32,363 nt of DNA from Afipia sp. (GCA_017474385.1 JAFVHU010000026.1:1-32363), one strand, 5' to 3'. Counted from the first letter of the stretch, positions 1-10,341 are shown. The notes: generated from the letters alone by a model not told the origin. Numbers and translations: made by a program.

Positions 1-1
1 A

Positions 2-292
2 GCCGCCGAAGCCCGCAAGAAGCAGAAGGTCGTCGAGATCAAGGAGATCAAGCTCCGCCCGATGATCGACGATCACGACTACGACGTGAAGATGCGCGCG
101 ATGCTGCGGTTCTTCGAGGAAGGCGACAAGGTCAAGATCACGCTGCGCTATCGCGGCCGTGAAATGGCGCATCAGGAAATCGGCACCAAGCTGCTCGACA
201 AGGTGAAGGCCGCCGTCGCGGAGGTCGCCAAGGTCGAACAGGACGCCCGCTTCGAAGGCCGTCAGGTCGTCATGGTGCTGGCGCCGCGCTAA
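2..292 (+). CDS. infC: Translation initiation factor IF-3, C-terminal part (5' end outside window)
   Basis: This reading frame is open from the first bases of the window and ends at TAA 290-292. It encodes the C-terminal domain of IF-3, which binds the 30S subunit, keeps it apart from 50S and checks the start codon-initiator tRNA pairing. The visible part (about 96 residues) has the typical [28 protein letters not shown] and VVMVLAPR stretches of the family. The gene continues to the left of the window, so its start, N-terminal domain and linker cannot be seen. It is followed by a strong intrinsic terminator at 329-360, so it is probably the last gene of its transcript. Confidence 0.97.
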   Translation, partial: AAEARKKQKVVEIKEIKLRPMIDDHDYDVKMRAMLRFFEEGDKVKITLRYRGREMAHQEIGTKLLDKVKAAVAEVAKVEQDARFEGRQVVMVLAPR

Positions 293-328
293 GGAGCGCT
301 GCACTTTCGCATCGAATTATTGTTGCAG

Positions 329-360
329 ACGGCCCGCCGGATACCCGACGGGCCGTTTTC
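329..360 (+). terminator. Rho-independent terminator of infC
   Basis: The 8-bp stem ACGGCCCG (329-336) / CGGGCCGT (349-356) encloses a 12-base loop and is followed by TTTTC. It lies 37 bases after the infC stop codon. Confidence 0.85.
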
Positions 361-437
361 GTTCCCTGCGGAAGTTGATCCGGCCTGCCGTGGGTGTGAT
401 ACAATGCTCAAAACTACGCACAGCTCTGGAGCCATGC

Positions 438-638
438 ATGACGACCTCGCCGGCTGAACGACCCGAAAGCGGCGTCGATCCCAAATTACTGGAAATTCTG
501 GTGTGCCCGCAGACCAAGGGTCCGCTGGAGTTCGACAGCGCACGGCAGGAACTGATCTCGCGCTCCGCAAAGCTCGCCTATCCAATCCGCGACGGCATTC
601 CGATCATGCTGCCGGAAGAAGCCCGGCGGATCGACTAA
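438..638 (+). CDS. Trm112-like / UPF0434 family small protein
   Basis: A 66-residue protein of the Trm112/UPF0434 (YcaR) family. Eukaryotic Trm112 is a small zinc-ribbon partner that activates methyltransferases; the role of bacterial members is not settled. The core [16 protein letters not shown] ... [17 protein letters not shown] is characteristic. Only one cysteine remains in the first knuckle (CPQTK) and no second CxxC pair is seen, so zinc binding is doubtful; I recall the same loss in other alphaproteobacterial members. I chose ATG 438 because the family homology begins just after it; the frame stays open to 375, but the extra residues look like untranslated leader. The NTF2-like gene starts 18 bases downstream, suggesting one transcript. 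Confidence 0.88.
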   Translation: MTTSPAERPESGVDPKLLEILVCPQTKGPLEFDSARQELISRSAKLAYPIRDGIPIMLPEEARRID

Positions 639-656
639 CACCACCGGAGACGCCCG

Positions 657-1058
657 ATGCGACCCTTCGCTCTCGACCGCTGGCACGACTTTATCAAATC
701 TCATGATGAGAAGGCGTTGTGGGATCTGCTTCACCCCGATGCCGTATTCGAAAGTCCCGTCGTCCATACGCCGCAGCGCGGGCGCGACATTACGTTCAAA
801 TATCTGGCCAGCGCCGGAACGGTGCTCGGCGGTCCGGGCTTCAAATATCTCGGCGAATGGCGCAGCGACAACGGCGCGGTGCTTGAATTCGAGAACGAGG
901 TCGAAGGCATCAAGATCAACGGCGTCGACATCATCACGTTCAGCGATGACGGACGCCAGATCACGCATTTCAAGGTGATGGTCCGCCCGCTGAAGGCGAT
1001 GAACCTGCTGCACCGCCTGATGGGCGAGCAACTGGCGAAGCTGGCCAGCGCCGGATAA
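657..1058 (+). CDS. SnoaL/NTF2-like fold protein of unknown function
   Basis: A 133-residue soluble protein with the layout of the nuclear transport factor 2 / SnoaL-like superfamily: an N-terminal helix (LDRWHDFIKSHD), then LWDLLHPDAVFESPVVHTPQRG and the long beta strands GAVLEFENEVEGIKINGVDIITFSDDG and ITHFKVMVRP. Members range from isomerases and hydrolases to non-catalytic binding proteins. No catalytic set can be assigned from sequence alone, so the substrate is unknown. It lies 18 bases after the Trm112-like gene and has GGAG upstream of its ATG, so it is probably cotranscribed. A palindromic repeat fills the gap to the convergent UbiH-family gene. Confidence 0.8.
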   Translation: MRPFALDRWHDFIKSHDEKALWDLLHPDAVFESPVVHTPQRGRDITFKYLASAGTVLGGPGFKYLGEWRSDNGAVLEFENEVEGIKINGVDIITFSDDGRQITHFKVMVRPLKAMNLLHRLMGEQLAKLASAG

Positions 1059-1063
1059 CTCTT

Positions 1064-1137
1064 CGTCATTGCGAGCGAAGCGAAGCAATCCATAGAAAAG
1101 GTGGATTGCTTCGTCGCTTACGCTCCTCGCAATGACG
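1064..1137. repeat. Intergenic palindromic repeat between convergent genes
   Basis: CGTCATTGCGAG (1064-1075) pairs with CTCGCAATGACG (1126-1137), and an inner arm GAAGCAATCCA (1082-1092) pairs with TGGATTGCTTC (1102-1112). The element fills almost the whole 81-bp gap between two convergent genes and ends 2 bases before the stop codon of the UbiH-family gene. From memory, palindromes with CGTCATTGCGAGCGAAGCG arms are common in Bradyrhizobiaceae genomes. It may act as a bidirectional terminator or mRNA 3' stabiliser. Confidence 0.85.
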
Positions 1138-1139
1138 GC

Positions 1140-2360
1140 CTACAGCGCCTCGCCCTTGAGCAAGCGCGGCACTTCGCCCGAGAGACCAGCCGCCTGACGA
1201 ATGAAGGCGCTTTTCAGCGGCGGCATACGATCAACCAGCCCGAGACCGATGTCGCGCACCGTGCGCAATAGCGTGGACTTGTTCGAGAACAGCATGTTGA
1301 GCGAGTTGGTGGCGACGCCCATCGCCACCGTGTCGAACCGCCGCCAGCGCTGATAGCGCTCCAGCACATCGGCCTGTCCGGGATCGATGCCGAGCCGCGC
1401 GGCGTCGACGATTACTTCGGCGAGCGCCGCCGCATCCTTCAGACCCATGTTAAGCCCCTGCCCTGCGATGGGATGAATCACATGGGCGGCGTCGCCGACC
1501 AGGGCGAGCCGTTCGCCGATGAACGACCGCGCCACGAAATAGCCGAGCGGAAATGCGCGCGGCTTGTCGAGCGCCTTCACCTCGCCAAGATGCAGGCCGA
1601 ACCGCGTCTCGAGTTCGGTCTGAAATTCATTCTCCGGCAGTTCGATGATGCGCGCGGCTTCGCGGCGGCTTTCGGTCCAGACCAGCGATGAGCGGTTGTC
1701 CTTCAGCGGCAGGATCGCGAACGGGCCTGCGGGGAGAAAGTGCTCTTCGGCACGGCCGTGATGATCGCGCTCGTGTCCGACGGTGACGACAATGCCGGAC
1801 TGATCGTAGTCCCAGCCATGGGTCGCGATGCCGGCGCGCTCGCGCAGTTTCGATTTCGCGCCGTCGGCGGCAACCAGAAGGCTCGCATCGATAACGCGGC
1901 CGTCGCTCAGGGCGACGCGCGTGCCTTCGGCATTCGAGTCGTAGTCAGAGACCGCGACCGCGTTGAGTTCGACGCCCTCGGCTTCCGCACGGGTCACCAG
2001 TGCATTGATCAGGTGACGATTCTCGACCATGTGCGCGAACGGCTCACCGGGCTCGACGTCGCCTGCAAATGTCAGGAACACCGGCCGCGTCGCATCTTCG
2101 AGATTCGAGTCGGTCACCACCATATCGAGGATCGGCTGGGCGCTTTCGGCCACCTGATCCCAGACGCCAACCACCTCGAACAACCGCCGGCAGGCCGCAA
2201 CGATCGCGGATGCGCGCGGATCGCGGCTCGGCCGCATGGCAAAAGCAGGATCGGCGACGACGATCGGAACATCGGGGCCGAGGCCCTGCCGCAGCGCCAG
2301 CGCCAGCCCCAGACCGGCAAATGCGCCTCCACCGATCACGATACTTCGTTGCGACGACAT
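1140..2360 (-). CDS. UbiH/UbiF/COQ6-family FAD-dependent ubiquinone-biosynthesis hydroxylase
   Basis: A 406-residue class A flavoprotein monooxygenase that hydroxylates the aromatic ring of a ubiquinone precursor at the inner membrane. Visible motifs are the N-terminal dinucleotide fold GGGAFAGLGLALAL (from about residue 10), the DG motif LLVAADGAKSKLRERAG (about 160-178) and the GD motif LALVGDAAHVIHPIAGQGLNMGLKDA (about 285-310), which contacts the FAD ribose and is the family signature. Length is normal. Alphaproteobacteria carry several paralogues (UbiH, UbiF, UbiL, UbiM) with different ring-position specificity, and sequence reading alone does not tell which this is, so no symbol is given. 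It is divergent from tesB across a 178-bp gap. Confidence 0.9.
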   Translation of the reverse strand: MSSQRSIVIGGGAFAGLGLALALRQGLGPDVPIVVADPAFAMRPSRDPRASAIVAACRRLFEVVGVWDQVAESAQPILDMVVTDSNLEDATRPVFLTFAGDVEPGEPFAHMVENRHLINALVTRAEAEGVELNAVAVSDYDSNAEGTRVALSDGRVIDASLLVAADGAKSKLRERAGIATHGWDYDQSGIVVTVGHERDHHGRAEEHFLPAGPFAILPLKDNRSSLVWTESRREAARIIELPENEFQTELETRFGLHLGEVKALDKPRAFPLGYFVARSFIGERLALVGDAAHVIHPIAGQGLNMGLKDAAALAEVIVDAARLGIDPGQADVLERYQRWRRFDTVAMGVATNSLNMLFSNKSTLLRTVRDIGLGLVDRMPPLKSAFIRQAAGLSGEVPRLLKGEAL

Positions 2361-2538
2361 CAGAGCCGGACTTTCATAGGTGCAATTCGTTTCATGGCTG
2401 CCCTTGCCTCAAGCCCGGCCATGGAGGAAATATGCCCCATGAATAGGCCCGAAGAGAGGCCTGCGCTGTTTATCAGGGTTTGCGGGTGACCGGAAACCAC
2501 CCTGTCGTCCCCGAATGCCGAAGATCGGAACATCGTGA

Positions 2539-3423
2539 ATGTCGAAAAGCCTGATTGATCTGTTGTCGATCCTCGATATCGAGCAGTTAGAGGTGAACAT
2601 GTTCCGCGGCGTCAGCCCCAAGACGCGCTGGCAGCGGGTGTTCGGCGGCCAGGTGATCGGTCAGGCGATGGTGGCGGCCTGCCGCACCGTCGAGAACGTC
2701 GAGAAGCGGCTGCCACATTCGCTGCATTGCTATTTCATCCTGCCCGGCGATCCGCAGATTCCGATCGTCTACGAGGTCGAGCGGCTGCGCGACGGCAAGA
2801 GCTATTCGACGCGGCGGGTGACCGCGATTCAGCACGGCCATGCGATCTTCTCGATCATGGTGTCGTTCCACGCCGAGGAAGAAAGTTCGTTCAATCACCA
2901 GGACAAGATGCCGGACGTTCCGCCGCCCGAAAAGCTGACGGCGGAAGAGGTCTCCAAGCAGCCGATGTTCAAGGAGATGCCGGAATTCATCCGCCGCTAC
3001 TATGAATCAGACCGGCCCATCGAGCTGCGTCCGGTGGAGCTTGGCAGGTACTTCGGCCAGAAAATCGAGGACGGCCGGATCAATATCTGGATCCGCACCG
3101 TCGCAAAGCTGCCCGAGGATCCGGCGCTGCACATGTGCGCGCTGGCCTACGCGTCGGACTTCTCGCTGCTTGACGCTGCAATGGCGCGCTATGGCCGCAC
3201 CCTGTTCGACAACCGCATGATGCCGGCCAGCCTCGACCACGCGATGTGGTTTCATCGCCCGTTTCGCGCCGACGAATGGCTGCTCTACAGCCAGGATTCA
3301 CCGAGCGCGCAGACCGCGCGGGGTCTGACGCGCGGCCTCATCTTCAAGCAGGACAGCACGCTTGTCGCGTCCGTCGCGCAGGAAGGCGTCTTGCGCGAGC
3401 GCAAGGAAAAGCCGCCGGCATAA
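2539..3423 (+). CDS. tesB: Acyl-CoA thioesterase II
   Basis: A 294-residue double-hotdog thioesterase that hydrolyses acyl-CoA to free fatty acid and CoA in the cytoplasm. The first hotdog contains RVFGGQVIGQAMVAA and LPHSLHCYFILPGDP; the second contains HMCALAYASDFSLLD and SLDHAMWFHRPFRADEWLLY. The catalytic triad known from E. coli TesB (Asp204, Thr228, Gln278) corresponds to Asp207, Ser231 (conservative change) and Gln281. Length is normal. The TAA stop lies in the loop of a terminator-like hairpin (3411-3431). It is convergent with the GYF_2 membrane protein gene. Confidence 0.95.
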   Translation: MSKSLIDLLSILDIEQLEVNMFRGVSPKTRWQRVFGGQVIGQAMVAACRTVENVEKRLPHSLHCYFILPGDPQIPIVYEVERLRDGKSYSTRRVTAIQHGHAIFSIMVSFHAEEESSFNHQDKMPDVPPPEKLTAEEVSKQPMFKEMPEFIRRYYESDRPIELRPVELGRYFGQKIEDGRINIWIRTVAKLPEDPALHMCALAYASDFSLLDAAMARYGRTLFDNRMMPASLDHAMWFHRPFRADEWLLYSQDSPSAQTARGLTRGLIFKQDSTLVASVAQEGVLRERKEKPPA

Positions 3424-3431
3424 CCGGCGGC
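3411..3431. terminator. Hairpin shared by tesB and the convergent membrane gene
   Basis: GCCGCCGG (3411-3418) and CCGGCGGC (3424-3431) form a perfect 8-bp stem whose 5-base loop contains the tesB stop codon. Read on the minus strand the stem is followed by TTTTCC, a better terminator than on the plus strand, so it probably serves the minus-strand gene ending at 3451 and possibly both. Confidence 0.7.
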
Positions 3432-3450
3432 TTGAAGAGCAGCAGACGCG

Positions 3451-4362
3451 TCAGACGCGCGCGGCTTCGATCGCGCGTTCGGGTGTCGCGTCGCGCGGTA
3501 CCACCGCGAGTTGCGACACGAACCACTGCCAGTACCAGCGCACGACCCACGGAATCGGAATGATCAAGACGCAACCGATGACCGTTACGATTCCGCGCCA
3601 GAGAATTTCCAATCCGGAGCCGTTGAAGATCACCGCGCGGTGCGTGCCTTCGATGTTCTGGCAGATCCACCGCATCCATGCCGAATAGACCCACGCCCAG
3701 CCGATGATCGTGAGGATCGAAAGAATCGCCAGCACGTTCCAGCCGAGATAGGCCCAGACCGTTCCAGAGAAACTCAGTCCAAGCGGCTGTCCGTCGGAAG
3801 CGAGATTTGCAACCAGCCACTTAATTAAAAGCCAGTACAGCACCAATTGGACGACGATCATCAGATTGCTGAGCAATTCGCTCCCGATCAGGGAAATTGC
3901 AATCGCAAGCACGAGGGCGCCGAAATACCATGGAACGACCGTCATCGCCGTCCCCTCGAAGCTAAGGTTCGGCCGCCCCGGCACCCGCACACACGGCACG
4001 AGCCACTTGAGATACCAGACCAGCAGCCACGGCACCGGTATGATGAAAATCGAGCCGATGACGAACACAAGACTCCGCCACACCAGCTCCCAGAGCGGGA
4101 AATCGGAGGTCAAGGCGCCCTGTGTGCTGCCGGCGGAAGCATATGAAGCCGAAGCGGCCTGCCCAAAACCCGCAGGCGGCGCGACGCCGCCTGAAAGCAG
4201 CCCTGGAATATCTCCCGCGTACTTCCAGTCCTGCATGCCGTCGGCCCACACATAGGTGTCCGCCCTGATAGTCCCCCGCGCGATCAGATCGCGAAACTCG
4301 TCTTCGGAATACGGGCCTTCCTGCTTATCCCCGGCGGCAACAAACCAAGATCGGCCCGGCAT
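3451..4362 (-). CDS. GYF_2 (DUF4339) domain membrane protein with DUF898-like repeats
   Basis: A 303-residue protein. Residues about 1-50 form a GYF_2 domain (SWFVAAGDKQEGPYSEDEFRDLI, then YVWADGMQDWKYAGDIPGL), a presumed protein-interaction module. After an Ala/Gly linker the rest is membrane-embedded and internally repeated: WRSLVFVIGSIFIIPVPW recurs as WRGIVTVIGCVLIIPIPW, and LSFEGT / LSFSGT / VIFNGS precede each unit. The FxGT...WNxLxILTI...W pattern resembles DUF898 (YjgN-like) membrane proteins. Function is unknown. I chose ATG 4362 because the reverse strand has AAAGGA about 5 bases upstream; an in-frame ATG at 4425 would add 21 residues unlike the family. It is divergent from glnK1. 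Confidence 0.82.
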   Translation of the reverse strand: MPGRSWFVAAGDKQEGPYSEDEFRDLIARGTIRADTYVWADGMQDWKYAGDIPGLLSGGVAPPAGFGQAASASYASAGSTQGALTSDFPLWELVWRSLVFVIGSIFIIPVPWLLVWYLKWLVPCVRVPGRPNLSFEGTAMTVVPWYFGALVLAIAISLIGSELLSNLMIVVQLVLYWLLIKWLVANLASDGQPLGLSFSGTVWAYLGWNVLAILSILTIIGWAWVYSAWMRWICQNIEGTHRAVIFNGSGLEILWRGIVTVIGCVLIIPIPWVVRWYWQWFVSQLAVVPRDATPERAIEAARV

Positions 4363-4607
4363 GAGTTTTCCTTTGTTCTTGGGAAAATGAAGCGCCGGAC
4401 CAGCCGCGAGAAAATCCTGCGGCATCAGAGCAATGGCAGTCGGTCTCAGCCCCCGAAAGTGTCGATGCTACAAACGGACCGCGCTTTGCCGCAACGGTTT
4501 TCAATCGAACCTGCATATTTTTCTGCCCCATTGCCCAAAAAGGTAGCGGATTAGCGCAGGCCCGCGTAAAGACTCGTGGCGCTGCCGCGCTGAACTTTAA
4601 GGGATGA

Positions 4608-4955
<348 letters not shown>

Positions 4956-5023
4956 TTTTATTTTTCTAGAGTCTGCATCACCAAGCGACTGCAGCGGCGC
5001 GTGCAAGATGCCGCAAGGTCTTC

Positions 5024-5188
5024 CTAGTGTCCTCAATCCGAAGTTCGCTTCATTTTTCGGCGCGCTCCATAGCGAACTTCGGATTCAAAAGGACACTAGA
5101 ACATTATCATTCTCGTGTGGTTTTGGTTCGCAGGTCCGCAAGAGAATGTGCCGCAGAGATGATGCGGACCTGCGAACCACCACACGAG
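5024..5188. repeat. CTAG-bounded composite palindromic element, copy 1 (hairpins A and B)
   Basis: Hairpin A is 5024-5099. CTAGTGTCC (5024-5032) pairs with GGACACTAG (5091-5099); an asymmetric internal loop (TC against CAAAA) follows; AATCCGAAGTTCGCT (5035-5049) pairs with its complement at 5071-5085; the apical loop is 21 bases. A 12-base spacer AACATTATCATT follows (5100-5111). Hairpin B is 5112-5188: CTCGTGTGG pairs with CCACACGAG, the internal loop is TTTT against A, GGTTCGCAGGTCCGCA (5125-5140) pairs with 5163-5178, and the loop is 22 bases. It lies between glnK1 and amtB1, ending 14 bases before the amtB1 start. Confidence 0.95.
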
Positions 5189-5202
5189 CCGGGGGGATTA
5201 CC

Positions 5203-6513
5203 ATGTTGAGATTGCCGCGTGCGGTCGCACATTTTGCGACGGCGGTTTCTGCTGTGAGCTTCGCTGTTACATCTGCGACGCCAGCACTCGCTGAAACGAT
5301 CAAGATCGATGCCGCCGATACCGCGTGGATGATCACGGCGACCGCGCTCGTCCTGATGATGACGATACCGGGCCTCGCGCTGTTTTATGCCGGCATGGTG
5401 CGCAAGAAGAACGTGCTGGCGACCATGGCGCAAAGCCTGATCGCCGTGGCGCTGATTTCTCTTCTTTGGGTGATCTACGGCTACAGCCTGGTGTTTGCCG
5501 GCGACGGCGCCTGGCTCGGCACGCTGGAGCGCTTCCTGCTGGCCGGCATGACGATGGACGGCGTCAACAGTGCGGCAAAGACCATTCCGGAAGCGCTGTT
5601 CGTGATCTACCAGATGACCTTTGCGGTCATCACCGTCGCGCTGGTGGCGGGATCGGTCGCCGACCGCATGCGCTTTTCATCCTACGTCCTGTTTTGCGTC
5701 GGCTGGTTTACATTTGTGTACGTCCCGCTGGCGCACTGGGTCTGGGGCGGCGGCTTTCTCGCGCAGGCCGGCGTGCTCGATTTCGCCGGCGGCCTTGTGG
5801 TTCATCTCAGCGCCGGCACCGCTGGCCTTGTCGCAGCGGTCGTGATGGGACGACGCCGCGGCTACGGCACCGAGAACCTGGCGCCCTACGATCTTTCGCT
5901 CGCGGTGATCGGCACCGGACTGCTCTGGGTCGGCTGGTTCGGCTTCAACGGCGGCTCGGCCTTGCAGGCCAACTCGCGCGCCGTGATGGCGATCCTCGCG
6001 ACGCATCTGGCCGCCTGCGCCGGCGCGCTGACGTGGAGCGCGATCGAATGGATGACGCGGCGCAAGCCGTCGGTGCTCGGCATGATCTCCGGCGCCGTGG
6101 CCGGTCTCGGCACCATTACACCCGCCTCGGGCTTCGTGGAGCCCTGGCACGGCATCGTGATCGGCGTGGTGGCAGGGGCGGTTTGCTTCTGGGCCTGCAC
6201 CAGTCTCAAGCACCGCTTCAACTATGACGACACGCTCGACGTGTTCGGCATCCACGGCATCGGCGGATTGCTGGGAACACTGATGACCGGTGTTTTCGCC
6301 ACCGCCGCCATCGGCGGGACGGCCGGGCTGATCGAGGGCAATCCCAGGCTGCTGCTGACCCAGGCCTATGGCGTGGCGGTGGTGTTCGTCTGGACCGGCG
6401 GGATGACGTTCGTTCTGCTGAAGGTGGTCGACATGCTGGCCGGTCTGCGGGTTCCGCACGAGCACGAGGTCGAAGGGCTCGACATCACCCAGCACGGCGA
6501 GGCGCTCCAATAA
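5203..6513 (+). CDS. amtB: Ammonium transporter AmtB (copy 1)
   Basis: A 436-residue Amt/Rh channel for ammonium uptake across the inner membrane. It has an N-terminal signal peptide (cleavage probably after TPALA, about residue 30) and then 11 expected membrane helices. The pore residues are present: the twin histidines in VLDFAGGLVVHLSAG and LDVFGIHGIGG, the Phe-gate region QMTFAVIT and WFGFNGGS. It lacks the Ala/Lys-rich TM4-TM5 loop of copy 2. I chose ATG 5203 because the signal peptide begins there; the open frame further upstream runs through glnK1 and the palindromic element and is not coding. It should be regulated by the adjacent GlnK, but the inserted element makes operon readthrough uncertain. 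Confidence 0.95.
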   Translation: MLRLPRAVAHFATAVSAVSFAVTSATPALAETIKIDAADTAWMITATALVLMMTIPGLALFYAGMVRKKNVLATMAQSLIAVALISLLWVIYGYSLVFAGDGAWLGTLERFLLAGMTMDGVNSAAKTIPEALFVIYQMTFAVITVALVAGSVADRMRFSSYVLFCVGWFTFVYVPLAHWVWGGGFLAQAGVLDFAGGLVVHLSAGTAGLVAAVVMGRRRGYGTENLAPYDLSLAVIGTGLLWVGWFGFNGGSALQANSRAVMAILATHLAACAGALTWSAIEWMTRRKPSVLGMISGAVAGLGTITPASGFVEPWHGIVIGVVAGAVCFWACTSLKHRFNYDDTLDVFGIHGIGGLLGTLMTGVFATAAIGGTAGLIEGNPRLLLTQAYGVAVVFVWTGGMTFVLLKVVDMLAGLRVPHEHEVEGLDITQHGEALQ

Positions 6514-7184
<671 letters not shown>

Positions 7185-7221
7185 TTTCGCGCAAACCTCA
7201 TCTTATCAGGAGTACAAACAA

Positions 7222-8664
<1,443 letters not shown>

Positions 8665-8719
8665 GCGAGTTCAGGAACAACGGTTGGGGCACAAACCCGG
8701 CAATGCCCCGTCCGTCGGA

Positions 8720-8753
8720 GGGCCCCAGCGCAAGCTGGGGCCCTTACTTTTTG
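8720..8753 (+). terminator. Rho-independent terminator of glnK2-amtB2
   Basis: A perfect 10-bp stem, GGGCCCCAGC (8720-8729) with GCTGGGGCCC (8734-8743), closed by a GCAA tetraloop of the GNRA type and followed by TTACTTTTTG. It is the clearest intrinsic terminator in the window. Confidence 0.93.
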
Positions 8754-8948
8754 TGCCGCGACATCTACGAAAATGGAGGCCGGTTTTCGGATAAGATGCC
8801 CTCCGAAGGAGGCGGCAAACCACGCCCGCGCGGCGATGGTTAATCGCGTCTTAACCTCGCCGCACCTATGGTGACGTGATCAAATCCCGCGTGGCCCCCT
8901 GACCGACCCGCAGGATCGACGGACCTTAAAAGTGCTGGCGTTTTTCGA

Positions 8949-10178
8949 ATGGCCATGACCGCTTCTTCCCGCTCGGCTTCCGCCGCCGGCGCCCAAGACG
9001 GCGAGCGCTCGCCGTTTGCCCGGCTGACCGAGCTGCTGAGCGCCTATACGCCGGGCAAGCCGTTGATAAACATGTCAATTGGCGAGCCGCAGCACCCGGT
9101 GCCGGGCTTTGTCGGACCGGTGCTGGCCAGCCATATCAACGAGTTCGGCCGCTACCCGATTGCCAAGGGCATCGAGCCGTTCCGGCAGGCGGCGGCCGCC
9201 TGGATCTCGCGGCGATTCGGGCTGGCCAAGGCGATCGATCCCGAAACCGAAATTCTGGTGCTCAACGGCAGCCGCGAGGGGCTGTTTTTCGCAGCCATCG
9301 CCGCCGCGCGCTATGTCGGTCCCCGCAAGGGTACGCCCGCGATCCTGATGCCCAATCCGTTCTATCCGGCCTATGCGGCCGGTGCGCGGGCCGCCGGATG
9401 TGAAGCGGTGTTTCTGCCGACCACGCGCGAGAACGGCTTTCTGCCCGATCTCGATTCCCTGAGCGCGGAAACGCTCGACCGCACCGTCGCCTTTTACCTT
9501 GCCTCGCCTGCGAACCCTCAAGGCTCGGTGCCATCGCGCGCGTATTTCGACCGCGTGAAGCAGCTCGCCGACCGTCACGGCTTCATCGTGCTCAGTGACG
9601 AATGCTATTCCGAAATCTACACCGGCGAAGCGCCGGGCAGCATGCTCGCCTCCGCCGGACATGATTTTGCCAATGTGGTTGCGTTCCAGTCGCTTTCCAA
9701 GCGGTCGAACCTGCCGGGCCTGCGCGTCGGCTTCGTCGCCGGCGACAAGAATTTTCTCGCGCGCTTTCATGAGCTGCGCAATGTCGCTGCGCCCCAGGTG
9801 CCGGTCCCGCTGCAGCATGTCGCTGTCGCCGCCTACAGCGACGAAACCCATGTCGACGAGAACCGCAGGCTCTACCGGATCAAGTTCGATCTCGCGGACC
9901 AGATTCTCGGCAACCGTTTCGGTTACCGGCGGCCCGCGGGCGGATTCTGCATCTGGCTCGATGTCTCCGCGCATGGCGGCGACGAAGCCGCGACAGTGAA
10001 GCTTTTTAAGGAAGGCGGCGTACGCGTCATTCCCGGAAGTTATCTGGCCCGGCCGCAAGCCGACGGCAGCAACCCCGGCACCGGATACATCCGCGTCGCC
10101 CTGGTGCAGCAGGACAGTGAAACAACGGCTGAAGCGTTGCACCGAATGGTCGACGTCTTGAACGAAGCTCGAGGCTAG
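8949..10178 (+). CDS. dapC: Fold-type I PLP aminotransferase, probably succinyldiaminopimelate transaminase
   Basis: A 409-residue class I/II aminotransferase. Substrate-binding and PLP motifs visible are LINMSIGEPQHP (about 38-49), NPFYPAY, ASPANPQGS (the Asn-Pro pair contacting PLP), LSDECYSEIY and SLSKRSNLPGLRVGF, with Lys251 as the Schiff-base lysine. The last motif and overall pattern fit DapC, which makes N-succinyl-LL-2,6-diaminopimelate for lysine and peptidoglycan; related aminotransferases with other substrates cannot be excluded. The neighbour ftsK (cell division) is typical in relatives. Start is ATG 8949 (ATG 8955 is also possible). The TAG stop (10176-10178) is part of the CTAG that opens palindromic element copy 2. 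Confidence 0.83.
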   Translation: MAMTASSRSASAAGAQDGERSPFARLTELLSAYTPGKPLINMSIGEPQHPVPGFVGPVLASHINEFGRYPIAKGIEPFRQAAAAWISRRFGLAKAIDPETEILVLNGSREGLFFAAIAAARYVGPRKGTPAILMPNPFYPAYAAGARAAGCEAVFLPTTRENGFLPDLDSLSAETLDRTVAFYLASPANPQGSVPSRAYFDRVKQLADRHGFIVLSDECYSEIYTGEAPGSMLASAGHDFANVVAFQSLSKRSNLPGLRVGFVAGDKNFLARFHELRNVAAPQVPVPLQHVAVAAYSDETHVDENRRLYRIKFDLADQILGNRFGYRRPAGGFCIWLDVSAHGGDEAATVKLFKEGGVRVIPGSYLARPQADGSNPGTGYIRVALVQQDSETTAEALHRMVDVLNEARG

Positions 10179-10341
10179 TGTGGTGGTTCGCAAGTCCGCA
10201 TCATTTCTGCAGCACGGTCCATTTGCGGACTTGCGAACCAAAACCACACTAGAATTATATTTTTCTAGTGTCCTCTCGAATCCGAAGTTCGCTCCGGGAG
10301 GATGCCGCGAAAGAAAGCGAACTTCGGATTCGGGACACTAG
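10175..10341. repeat. CTAG-bounded composite palindromic element, copy 2 (hairpins B' and A')
   Basis: Hairpin B' is 10175-10252: CTAGTGTGG pairs with CCACACTAG, the internal loop is T against AAAA, GGTTCGCAAGTCCGCA (10185-10200) pairs with 10224-10239, and the loop is 23 bases. A 12-base spacer AATTATATTTTT follows (10253-10264). Hairpin A' is 10265-10341: CTAGTGTCC pairs with GGACACTAG, extra TCT sits on the left arm, AATCCGAAGTTCGCT (10279-10293) pairs with 10316-10330, and the loop is 22 bases. It is copy 1 in reverse orientation, diverged. The left CTAG holds the dapC stop codon, and the right end is 7 bases from the ftsK ATG. Confidence 0.95.

Noticed and set aside
4542-4555. Sigma-54 promoter upstream of glnK1
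   Set aside because: GG-N10-GC spacing is right, but the surrounding consensus bases mostly do not match, so chance is likely in this GC content.
5096-5115. CTAG as a target-site duplication of an insertion sequence
   Set aside because: In hairpin B the ends are CTCG and CGAG, which are complementary rather than direct repeats, so they belong to the pairing structure and not to a duplicated target.
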